From the NCBI RefSeq assembly GCF_000380565.1, contig NZ_AQYJ01000029.1, forward strand, positions 62,001 to 126,000: a stretch of 64,000 nucleotides of DNA, given 5' to 3'. Source of the DNA: Microbulbifer variabilis ATCC 700307. Lineage in GTDB: Bacteria; Pseudomonadota; Gammaproteobacteria; Pseudomonadales; Cellvibrionaceae. Below are positions 26,340 through 33,257 of the stretch, piece by piece (within the stretch, counting starts at the first letter, position 1; every line of letters starts with the position of its first letter). The notes under the pieces were generated by a model. It was not told the origin of the DNA. It saw only the letters and a list, made by a program, of their open reading frames with translations, and did no database searches. The position numbers and the translations under genes were made by a program.

Positions 26340-27083
26340 TTAGTTCCCGGTTGTATTGCCTGGACTGGCAGGGGTTGGGTTTTGTTTGCTTTTGGCAAAA
26401 GCACCATGCTCCAGATAGTGGAGGACCTGGGAGATTACCTTTTTATCTTTCATCATAAATACATGGGTAACAGGCATTTCCAAGTGATCATTCATGCCCT
26501 CTAGCTTGGTGCTGGAGACAGAAACTTTGCCATCGTCGGTTTCGGGTATCATATGCGATAGTAGGAGGTTAATGCTGCGTGTCCCGGCGATAATACCAAC
26601 ATCAAAATCTGCCTTTCCCAGTTTGTTGGGAACACTCATTGCGCCGGTGCCCAGCTGTAATCCGGCATCGCCAAAAGCAAACTGAAAGCCCGGAAAATTA
26701 CCGAGCTTATCTACCACTTCGCTGCCTTTGTTGGGAGGCCCCAGCATAACCACGCGGTTCAAATTTTCAATTTTCACTTTGCTCAAATACTGGCGAACCA
26801 GAATGCCGCCCATAGAGTGGGTGACGAAGTTAATTTCATTTTCACCGGTGCAAGCATCCAATGCTGGTGCGATTGCTTTGCCGGCCAGCTTCTCTATGGG
26901 AAACTTTGTGGAAGGATAGTCCACATTGACCGTTTTATATCCTGCATTGCTGATTGCACGCTCCATCTTGGCCATAGAGCTATCAGATTTGGCGAGGCCG
27001 TGAAGTAAAATAACGCAGGCGGAGTGGGCATTTACCGACAGGGCGCCGAAGGCGAGTGCCAGCGCAACAACAACTTTTCTCAT
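26340..27083 (-). CDS. Secreted alpha/beta-hydrolase, lipase-like
   Basis: The 247-residue protein has a signal peptide (MRKVVVALALAFGALSVNAHS) and a small alpha/beta-hydrolase fold. VILLHGLAKS forms the oxyanion region, and the nucleophile elbow is FVTHSMGGILVRQYL with Ser90. The likely acid and His lie in the second half (DGKVSVSSTKL and NDHLEMPVTH). This resembles bacterial triacylglycerol lipase or PGAP1-like esterases. The C-terminal tail is Pro/Asn/Gly-rich. AAGGAAG precedes ATG. It ends close to the ElaA gene but no coupling is evident. Confidence 0.85.
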   Translation of the reverse strand: MRKVVVALALAFGALSVNAHSACVILLHGLAKSDSSMAKMERAISNAGYKTVNVDYPSTKFPIEKLAGKAIAPALDACTGENEINFVTHSMGGILVRQYLSKVKIENLNRVVMLGPPNKGSEVVDKLGNFPGFQFAFGDAGLQLGTGAMSVPNKLGKADFDVGIIAGTRSINLLLSHMIPETDDGKVSVSSTKLEGMNDHLEMPVTHVFMMKDKKVISQVLHYLEHGAFAKSKQNPTPASPGNTTGN

Positions 27084-27191
27084 TTACTTCCTTACCAGTA
27101 TTACGTTTTGCAGGAGTATGCTGCTCGTCCTGAAAAAAGCCAAGTATGCCGCAGGAGTTGAGCTTTCCCGCTGGCCGGATGTGTGGCAGGG

Positions 27192-27689
27192 CTAGGAAGT
27201 ATGCCGGTTAAGTATTTCAGCCATACGTTCTGGCCTGTCTGGGGTGATAACCAGTGTTTTGGTAGGGAAGTTTAGTACTACGGCCTGGTCGTGATCGGTC
27301 GCAAAAGCGCGGTAGCGCCCCAGCTTCTTGTTCTGGAAGAGGCCTGTATAGCCAAATAGTCCAGAGTTTCCAAATATACGGATCGATCCTTGCATAGCTG
27401 AAGGGTCGGCTGAGGCTTTTCTGAGGTCCTGCAAGGGGATTCGTGTCCTCCAGCCCAGGCGGAGAACAAACAGGTTGTTATTCTGAATGACATAGCCTCT
27501 GACCACGAACAGGGCGCCTAACAGCAGTATGGCTGGCGGTAGTGCAAGAGCGATACTAAAGAGTAGGGACGGCGTGGGTGGGGCCTTAGTCATCAGGAAT
27601 AGTGGAATGGCCAGTAAGAGAGCGGCACTTATGGTGCTGATTATTTTTAACTGACGGCTCCACGGGGCTTGAAAAACGGCAGATGGCAT
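27192..27689 (-). CDS. Small membrane protein with bacterial PH-like domain
   Basis: A 165-residue protein with two adjacent membrane helices (about 15-35 and 40-64) followed by a beta-rich domain (GYVIQNNNLFVLRLGWRTRIPLQDLRKASADP ... ALVITP-like strands) that resembles bacterial PH (bPH) domains. The motif of an alternating strand pattern and the final TPDRPERMAEIL helix support this. Function unknown. It starts at ATG 27689 and is separated from the patatin gene by a divergent promoter region. Confidence 0.65.
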   Translation of the reverse strand: MPSAVFQAPWSRQLKIISTISAALLLAIPLFLMTKAPPTPSLLFSIALALPPAILLLGALFVVRGYVIQNNNLFVLRLGWRTRIPLQDLRKASADPSAMQGSIRIFGNSGLFGYTGLFQNKKLGRYRAFATDHDQAVVLNFPTKTLVITPDRPERMAEILNRHTS

Positions 27690-27871
27690 AAATTACTCAA
27701 TTAAGGACAAATAGCCTGAATTCTCCAATCATAGTGCTGGTGGAATCAAGTTGGCAAAGACCTTGTCCTAAGTCAGCGGTGATATTGAGGCGGGCCTGGA
27801 GAATTTTATGACCCATAAGCCATATTTTCGGGTGTGGTATTGAGATTTTGTGTTTTTATGGCGGTTTACCT

Positions 27872-28759
27872 ATGGCAAGTGAACTAACAAAGAAAGAATC
27901 TTTATCTGCCCTTGTAGTGGAGGGTGGCGCTATGCGCGGCATATTCGCCGCGGGTGTGTTGGATGCTTTTATCGAAGCGAATTACTGTCCCTTCGACTTC
28001 GCAATTGGAGTCTCTGCAGGCTCGACAAACCTGATTGGATACCTGGCGGGGGATTACGGGCGAAGTCGCCGGATATTGCTTGATCATGCGCGCCGTACGG
28101 ACTTTATAGATTGGCGGCGTTATCTAAAAGGGGGGCATTTTTGCGATATTAGTTGGCTTTGGCATGCCTCTTACAAGGACGTGCCATTAAATATTCAAAG
28201 CTATATCGATAATGCAGTGCCTCTCTACGCGGTAACTACCAGCATCAATAGCGGTGAAGCTCATTATGTTCGAGTGACGGAAGAGAACATGCATGAAGTG
28301 TTCCCTGCGTCCTGCGCTATTCCGATGGCGTATCGTGAATTTCCCATTGTTGACGGCGAGCCAATGACAGACGGAGGGCTTGCCGACTCCATTCCGGTTA
28401 TTCGTGCTTATGAGCAGGGCGCAAGGGATATTACTGTTGTGCTGTCACGCCCGTTGGGGTACCGCAAACCGGTTGGGGCGGCGCCAAAGTTTATTAAGCA
28501 GTTCTTCCACGATCACGCGCGGCTATTTGAAGCTGTCCTGGAGAGGGGAGAGCGCTACAACCGCGCTTTGGACTTTATTCAATCTCCCCCAAAAGATTGC
28601 CGCGTTTCGGTCATTGCGCCGCCGGAAGACTTCCCGGTAAAGCGCTTTACACAGGAGGCTGAGTTGCTTGAGCAGGGCTATCAAGATGGGAGGTCGCTAG
28701 GGTGGCATTTTTTGCGGGGTGAGGCGAGCGCCGCCTTTTCTGCATCGGCAGCAGACTGA
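27872..28759 (+). CDS. Patatin-like phospholipase (YjjU type)
   Basis: This serine lipid acyl hydrolase (295 residues from ATG 27872; a TTG at 27848 is less likely) has the Ser-Asp dyad of patatins: oxyanion loop GGAMRG (18-23), GVSAGS with Ser48, and the DGG motif with Asp167 (PMTDGGLADSIP). The N-terminal VVEGGAMRGIFAAGVLDAF and DHARRTDFIDWRRYLKGGHFCD match the YjjU subgroup, whose natural substrates are not well defined. There is no signal peptide, so it is cytoplasmic. Confidence 0.9.
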   Translation: MASELTKKESLSALVVEGGAMRGIFAAGVLDAFIEANYCPFDFAIGVSAGSTNLIGYLAGDYGRSRRILLDHARRTDFIDWRRYLKGGHFCDISWLWHASYKDVPLNIQSYIDNAVPLYAVTTSINSGEAHYVRVTEENMHEVFPASCAIPMAYREFPIVDGEPMTDGGLADSIPVIRAYEQGARDITVVLSRPLGYRKPVGAAPKFIKQFFHDHARLFEAVLERGERYNRALDFIQSPPKDCRVSVIAPPEDFPVKRFTQEAELLEQGYQDGRSLGWHFLRGEASAAFSASAAD

Positions 28760-28832
28760 GGTCGATTTGTTTTCGCAGTTTTTTAAGGTTCAGTGATGAA
28801 GCCTTGTCGTTGCTTTTTTAATTGGGGAAGAA

Positions 28833-29348
28833 ATGGAAATTAGGCCGGTGAGGATAGAGGATGCTGAGGGACTCTCCGATTTTTATTCTAGTAACGCGGA
28901 TCATTTGCGCCAGTGGGAGCCAGCCAGGGGGAGTGGTTACCATAGTCTTGGAGCGTGGCAGCAGAGATTACAGGGTTGGCATATAGAGCAACAGGAGGGG
29001 AGAGGAGCATACTTCCTGATCACTTTTCCGGAATCCTCCCGGGTTGTGGCTACTTGTTCTCTTACCAACATTGTTCGCGGGCCTTTTCAGGCATGTAATA
29101 TGGGGTACGCGGTGGACAAAAGTTTTGAAGGGAAGGGGGTAATGTACTTATTGTGCGAATATGTAATTGCTTTCGCCTTCAAGGAATTGGGGCTAAATCG
29201 GGTGATGGCAAATTACATGCCTGAAAATTATCGATCGGCAGCTCTTTTACGTCGGCTTGGTTTTGTGGTTGAAGGCAATGCTAAGCGTTATTTGTTGATT
29301 AATGGGCGCTGGGAGGACCATGTACTGACGGCGCTAGTTAAAGAATAA
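28833..29348 (+). CDS. RimJ/RimL-type GNAT acetyltransferase
   Basis: The 171-residue protein is of the ribosomal-protein-alanine acetyltransferase type: EIRPVRIEDAEGLSDFYSSNADHLRQWEP at the start, NMGYAVDKSFEGKGVMYLLCEYVIAFAFKELGLNRV in the middle, and NYRSAALLRRLGFVVEGNAKRYLLINGRWEDHVL at the end, which is the typical RimJ ending. The acetyl-CoA loop reads FEGKGVM. GGGGAAG lies before ATG 28833. Ribosomal target is inferred from family only. Confidence 0.88.
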   Translation: MEIRPVRIEDAEGLSDFYSSNADHLRQWEPARGSGYHSLGAWQQRLQGWHIEQQEGRGAYFLITFPESSRVVATCSLTNIVRGPFQACNMGYAVDKSFEGKGVMYLLCEYVIAFAFKELGLNRVMANYMPENYRSAALLRRLGFVVEGNAKRYLLINGRWEDHVLTALVKE

Positions 29349-29505
29349 GAAGCCCTTTTAGTTTCCATAAGGTCGGATGGAGTACCAATTGGCATTTACT
29401 TCCTCGTGCCGTTATAGGAGTCTAAGGTAGGGATGGGATATTGTTGCTACCCTATTTCGATTTCAGATAAGACTCTGAATTTCAGCTTATGGTAAGGAGG
29501 AAGGA

Positions 29506-29964
29506 ATGAATGGAAAGTGCCTCTGTGGCGCAGTCGAGTTTCAGCTGGATGAGCCACTACCAAGCCTTTATCAGTGTCATTGTTCGCTCTGCCGCAAATT
29601 GAGTGGCTCCGCATCAGATACTGCAATGTTTGTGGCGCGTGATCAGTTTCGCTGGGTGCGAGGGTTGGACAAGGTTTCTTCTTACCGCACTCCAACAGGA
29701 TATCGCTCAGACTTTTGTAGCGGCTGCGGTAGTACAGTCCCCCACCTGATGAGCAACACCACGCACTTCTGGGTTCCCGCAGGATTGATAGAGGGGAGCT
29801 TGGAGAGTCAGGTAGTTGCCCATTTGCACGTGGATTCCAAGGCAACCTGGGATCTTATCGCCGGAAATGGCGAGCACTTTGCGGAGATGCCAGATCTGGA
29901 AGAGTTAACCCGCCTGTTACATGCCGATTTCGAAAAGGCAGAAACTGAATTGGCCGAAAGTTAA
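29506..29964 (+). CDS. GFA family zinc protein
   Basis: The 152-residue protein has the GFA (Gfa/CENP-V) zinc-binding fold. Cys5 and Cys7 (KCLCGAVEF), Cys24/26/29 (YQCHCSLCRKLSGSA) and Cys71/74 (DFCSGCGSTVPH) give the expected two zinc sites. The prototype is glutathione-dependent formaldehyde-activating enzyme, but most members of this length have unknown substrates. A strong AAGGAGGAAGG precedes ATG 29506. Transcribed alone. Confidence 0.9.
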   Translation: MNGKCLCGAVEFQLDEPLPSLYQCHCSLCRKLSGSASDTAMFVARDQFRWVRGLDKVSSYRTPTGYRSDFCSGCGSTVPHLMSNTTHFWVPAGLIEGSLESQVVAHLHVDSKATWDLIAGNGEHFAEMPDLEELTRLLHADFEKAETELAES

Positions 29965-30019
29965 TATTTGAAATACTGGATAAGCTAATTATTGTTCGGT
30001 GTTTTCACAAAACACAAAC

Positions 30020-30053
30020 AAAAAAGCCCCGCTCTTTCGAGCAGGGCTTTTTT
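30020..30053 (-). terminator. Intrinsic terminator of tRNA unit, copy 1
   Basis: AAAAAAGCCC-(C)GCTC and GAGC(A)GGGCTTTTTT flank a TTTC loop. It lies just after tRNA-Asp on the minus strand; A/T runs on both sides make it bidirectional, so it may also end the GFA transcript. Confidence 0.9.
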
Positions 30054-30058
30054 GTATA

Positions 30059-30135
30059 TGGCGGACCGGACGGGACTCGAACCCGCGACCTCCGGCGTGA
30101 CAGGCCGGCATTCTAACCAACTGAACTACCGGTCC
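30059..30135 (-). tRNA. tRNA-Asp (GTC), copy 1
   Basis: The 77-nt cloverleaf on the minus strand has acceptor GGACCGG/CCGGTCC, anticodon arm CCGGCCTGTCACGCCGG with anticodon GTC, T arm with GTTCGAGTC, discriminator G and encoded CCA. It is identical to the copy at 30756-30832. Confidence 0.97.
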
Positions 30136-30183
30136 GCATTCCTGTTTCTCTTTATTGCTCCTGCCTGGCAAGAGTAAGAGAAG

Positions 30184-30259
30184 TGGTGGGTGGTACAGGG
30201 GTCGAACCTGTGACCTACGGCTTGTAAGGCCGTCGCTCTCCCAACTGAGCTAACCACCC
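30184..30259 (-). tRNA. tRNA-Val (TAC), copy 1
   Basis: The 76-nt cloverleaf has acceptor GGGTGGT/ACCACCC, D arm TAGCTCAGTTGGGAGAGC, anticodon arm ACGGCCTTACAAGCCGT with anticodon TAC, T loop GGTTCGACC, and encoded CCA. It is upstream of tRNA-Asp in the same transcript. Confidence 0.97.
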
Positions 30260-30276
30260 CGTGTCAGGAGCTGCGT

Positions 30277-30304
30277 ATCTTAATGATATTTTTTTCACGG
30301 TCAA
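30277..30304 (-). promoter_or_regulatory. Promoter of tRNA unit, copy 1
   Basis: On the minus strand, -35 TTGACC and -10 TAAGAT are 16 bases apart, about 18 bases before the tRNA-Val 5' end. The -10 lies in the repeat and the -35 outside it. Confidence 0.6.
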
Positions 30305-30709
30305 CAGGTTTTTACGAAAAAGGTTTAAAAATAATTAATGGAATAAAAAAGCACCAACTTCTGCTTAAAGAATATTTGCTGTGAAATTATTTGGTTATTT
30401 TTTGGCAGAAAGTAAATGATTGCTGTCTTTTTGTTGGGGGGTTGCCCTGGTACTAATGGGTGGAATTAAATTGGTGTTGGCGGGGAGAATAATTTTTTTG
30501 TAGCGGCCGGTTTATCTGTGCGCGGCAAGTTTTTTAAGTGCGGAAAATGATCGTAAAAATTTGCCGGTCCTTTTTTTGGTTGGGTTGTGCTTTGTTGAGG
30601 GGAAGCTTCCATTAACTTGGAGTTAGGTTTGCTCGATCTGCCGGGGTCTGTTTTTAGTGGGTGTGGTTCTAATAATGGAAGATGAAAATTAAAGGAAAGA
30701 AAAAATAAT
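30305..30709. other. Spacer between the two tRNA units
   Basis: About 400 AT-rich bases with several T runs and no gene or RNA that I can identify. Confidence 0.5.
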
Positions 30710-30716
30710 CACAAAC

Positions 30717-30750
30717 AAAAAAGCCCCGCTCTTTCGAGCAGGGCTTTTTT
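30717..30750 (-). terminator. Intrinsic terminator of tRNA unit, copy 2
   Basis: Identical hairpin to copy 1. It separates transcription of copy 2 from copy 1, so each unit is probably its own transcript. Confidence 0.9.
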
Positions 30751-30755
30751 GTATA

Positions 30756-30832
30756 TGGCGGACCGGACGGGACTCGAACCCGCGACCTCCGGCGTGACAG
30801 GCCGGCATTCTAACCAACTGAACTACCGGTCC
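30756..30832 (-). tRNA. tRNA-Asp (GTC), copy 2
   Basis: Identical to the tRNA-Asp at 30059-30135, including encoded CCA. Confidence 0.97.
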
Positions 30833-30880
30833 GCATTCCTGTTTCTCTTTATTGCTCCTGCCTGGCAAGAGTCAGAGAAG

Positions 30881-30956
30881 TGGTGGGTGGTACAGGGGTC
30901 GAACCTGTGACCTACGGCTTGTAAGGCCGTCGCTCTCCCAACTGAGCTAACCACCC
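30881..30956 (-). tRNA. tRNA-Val (TAC), copy 2
   Basis: Identical to the tRNA-Val at 30184-30259, including encoded CCA. Confidence 0.97.
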
Positions 30957-30973
30957 CGTGTCAGGAGCTGCGT

Positions 30974-31001
30974 ATCTTAATGATATTCTCCGCGGCGTCA
31001 A
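30974..31001 (-). promoter_or_regulatory. Promoter of tRNA unit, copy 2
   Basis: On the minus strand, -35 TTGACG and -10 TAAGAT are 16 bases apart. A GC-rich segment CCGCGG follows the -35. It has the same spacing as copy 1 although the -35 is beyond the identical block. Confidence 0.6.
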
Positions 31002-31132
31002 CGCCTTTCTTGAATTTTTTTTTGACTTTCAATGAGTTAAGGCAGTTAAGTGTGAAGTCGCGGGCGTGTCCGATGGCAGGTGTCGCTGTTATAATCAGCC
31101 AAATTTCCCATGGATAAAGCGTGAGAGAAGCT

Positions 31133-31660
31133 GTGAGACAAAAGAATTGGCTGGGCCAAATCCTTTTAGCGATGGCCGCTCTGAGTCTGTCCGTTATGGT
31201 GCAGGCGGTGGTAGAGACCGAAAAGTTATCCTCCCCGGAACTGGAAGCACGCTATCGGGTGCTGATTGAAGAGATGCGCTGTCCAAAGTGCCAGAACCAA
31301 AACCTGGCAGATTCTGATGCATCGATATCAACAGACTTGCGCCGTGAGATTCGCCGGCTGTTGGAAGAGGGTTTCACAGATAGAGAAATTATTGACTACA
31401 TGGTGGCGCGATATGGGGATTTCGTTCTATACCGGCCACCGGTACAGAAAAACACTCTGGCCCTGTGGTTGGCTCCGGGTGTATTCGCCTTGATAGGCCT
31501 GTTAGCGCTGATCATTATTGTGACGCGCTCCCGAAGTGGAACCGGTGCGAGCCAGGATGATAACAGCGGGGCCTTGAGCGAAGACGAGCGGCGCAAATTG
31601 AAGAAACTGCTGGGTGAAGATCCCAGTGATTTGACTGATGGTGGGAAGAAGAGCAAATGA
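31133..31660 (+). CDS. ccmH: CcmH, cytochrome c maturation thiol protein
   Basis: CcmH is a periplasm-facing membrane protein that reduces the apocytochrome CXXCH cysteines together with CcmG. The roughly 175-residue product has a signal/anchor helix (LGQILLAMAALSLSVMVQAV), the invariant LRCxxC-type motif here as MRCPKCQNQNLADSDA, RRLLEEGFTDREIIDYMVARYGDFVLYRPP, and a second helix (LALWLAPGVFALIGLLALIIIV). GTG 31133 with AGAGAAG upstream is preferred; GTG 31121 is in frame. The stop overlaps ccmI by four bases (ATGA). It is separated from ccmE-F-G by about 28 kb. Confidence 0.93.
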   Translation: MRQKNWLGQILLAMAALSLSVMVQAVVETEKLSSPELEARYRVLIEEMRCPKCQNQNLADSDASISTDLRREIRRLLEEGFTDREIIDYMVARYGDFVLYRPPVQKNTLALWLAPGVFALIGLLALIIIVTRSRSGTGASQDDNSGALSEDERRKLKKLLGEDPSDLTDGGKKSK

Positions 31661-32883
31661 CTGATATCTGGTTTGGTTTGGCGATCCTTTTGCTGGCGTT
31701 GGCCTTTGTCTTCTTATTGCCAGGGTTGCGCGCTGCAGGGACAAAACGCTCGGGCAGCAACAAGCAAGAGGCTTTAGCGGAGCTTTACCGCGAGCGCTCC
31801 CGTGAGTTACGTGCAGCTGTGCAGAGCGGGGCTATGGATGAAAAGCAGTTTGCCCAACTTGAAGCGGAAATGGCCCGTGAGCTTCTCAGTGCTCAGGAAG
31901 AGGTTCAGGCCTCCGCACCTACTAGGCGTGGTGCGGGCGCTTTGCTCGGCCTGGCGGTGGTAGTGCCGGTGGTGACAGTTGGAGCTTATATGATATCCGA
32001 TCGGCCCGGTGAGGTGGCGCTCTATCGGGAGATTCTGGCTAGCCAGCAGGGGCAGACAGACGCAGAAGCTGAGAAGAGAATCACCAGTCAGCTCAAGGCG
32101 CGTATTGAAAGCCACCCTGAAGACTTGAGCACTCGTTATGTGTTGGCGCAAAGGTTGCTGGTAAGCGGAGATATTGTCGGTGCCGTTGAGGCCTATCGAT
32201 ATGTGGTGGAGCGGGAGCCTGAGGCGGCTTCTGTAAAAGCGGAGTTAGCCCAGGCGCTATTTTTCGCTGGCGGTTCAAAAATAACCGAGGAAATCCGCCT
32301 GTTGGTTGGGCAGGTCCTTGAATCCCAGCCCGGCAATGGCACGGCGTTGGGGTTGGCCGGGATAGCCGCGTACGAGGATAAGGAATACCGTAAAGCACAG
32401 GAGTACTGGCAGGCAGCCCTGCAACAGTTGGCACCAGGGTCGGCCGCTGCTGAAGCCCTTGCTGCGGGTGTTGCCCGGGCGGAAAAGGCGTTGGTGGATG
32501 CTGGTGAGCCGGTGGTTGTTGCCCGGGACCCTGGTGAAAAGGCAGGCCCCGAGATTCGCGTCCAGGTTAGTTTGGACAGCAGTGTCGAGGCCGAGGCTTC
32601 AACGCCTGTGTTTATCTATGCCCGCAGTGCTGAAAGCCCAATGCCGCTGGCGATAGTGCGGCTGACCGCGGGCCAGCTGCCTGCGGAGGTGGTTCTGGAT
32701 GAATCTCGTGCGATGATGCCGGGCCGCTCTATTTCTACGGTCGAGTCGGTTCAGTTGGTTGCACGCCTGGCACTGCACGGCGACGCGCGTCCGGCAGCTG
32801 GGGATTGGCAGGGCACTATTAAAACCCTGCCAAAGGCCAGTTGGGATAAAGCGCAGTCCATTACCATCGACCAAAAATTGTAA
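31657..32883 (+). CDS. ccmI: CcmI, cytochrome c maturation apocytochrome chaperone
   Basis: CcmI (CycH) binds the C-terminal helix of apocytochromes and presents them to the CcmF/CcmH lyase. The 408-residue protein has two N-terminal helices (IWFGLAILLLALAFVFLLPG and LLGLAVVVPVVTVGAYMI) separated by a charged loop with a leucine-zipper-like part, then TPR repeats (about 150-270: TRYVLAQRLLVSGDIVGAVEAY and GTALGLAGIAAYEDKEY), and a C-terminal beta-domain (VFIYARSAESPMPLAIVRL). It overlaps ccmH. A GGGGCC/GGCCCC hairpin follows at about 32896-32911. Confidence 0.93.
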   Translation: MTDIWFGLAILLLALAFVFLLPGLRAAGTKRSGSNKQEALAELYRERSRELRAAVQSGAMDEKQFAQLEAEMARELLSAQEEVQASAPTRRGAGALLGLAVVVPVVTVGAYMISDRPGEVALYREILASQQGQTDAEAEKRITSQLKARIESHPEDLSTRYVLAQRLLVSGDIVGAVEAYRYVVEREPEAASVKAELAQALFFAGGSKITEEIRLLVGQVLESQPGNGTALGLAGIAAYEDKEYRKAQEYWQAALQQLAPGSAAAEALAAGVARAEKALVDAGEPVVVARDPGEKAGPEIRVQVSLDSSVEAEASTPVFIYARSAESPMPLAIVRLTAGQLPAEVVLDESRAMMPGRSISTVESVQLVARLALHGDARPAAGDWQGTIKTLPKASWDKAQSITIDQKL

Positions 32884-33257
32884 GAGGTGGCGATAGGGGG
32901 CCTAATGGCCCCATCTTCTCCGTCGCTTAGAGCCGGCGCGGGGACTGTAATTTCTCGCCTTGTATTAAAGTGTATTGCGGCCAGAGAACTTGTTCGCGTC
33001 TAAATGGTCACAGGCGCACGAGGCAACGTCGTGAGTGGTTTGAGGTTGTTAATGCAAACTTACCGGGCTATAGAGTTGGCCTTGGGTACCAGTTGCAGCT
33101 TTAGAGCGATCTTGACTTGACCACAGGCCATTCCGGCCGATAATCCGCTTGAAAAGTAACTGTGAAGAATTGCGCTGAAAGCCCAGGCAGCGCCATGTAC
33201 AATTGAGTGTTTGGTGATCGGGCCGGCAAAGATAAAAAATACCGAGTTTAAGAATAC
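32884..33257. other. Intergenic stretch between ccmI and smc
   Basis: The first 30 bases hold the stem GGGGCC-TAAT-GGCCCC (about 32896-32911) without a proper T tract. The rest must carry the smc promoter; no gene is seen. Confidence 0.5.

Larger units (their letters stand above)
30013..30290. repeat. 278-bp direct repeat, copy 1 (tRNA-Val/tRNA-Asp unit)
   Basis: This copy matches 30710-30987 at every base but one (A at 30176 against C at 30873). It includes a terminator, tRNA-Asp, spacer, tRNA-Val and the -10 half of the promoter. Confidence 0.97.
30710..30987. repeat. 278-bp direct repeat, copy 2 (tRNA-Val/tRNA-Asp unit)
   Basis: This is the second copy of 30013-30290, offset by 697 bases with a single mismatch. 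Confidence 0.97.
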
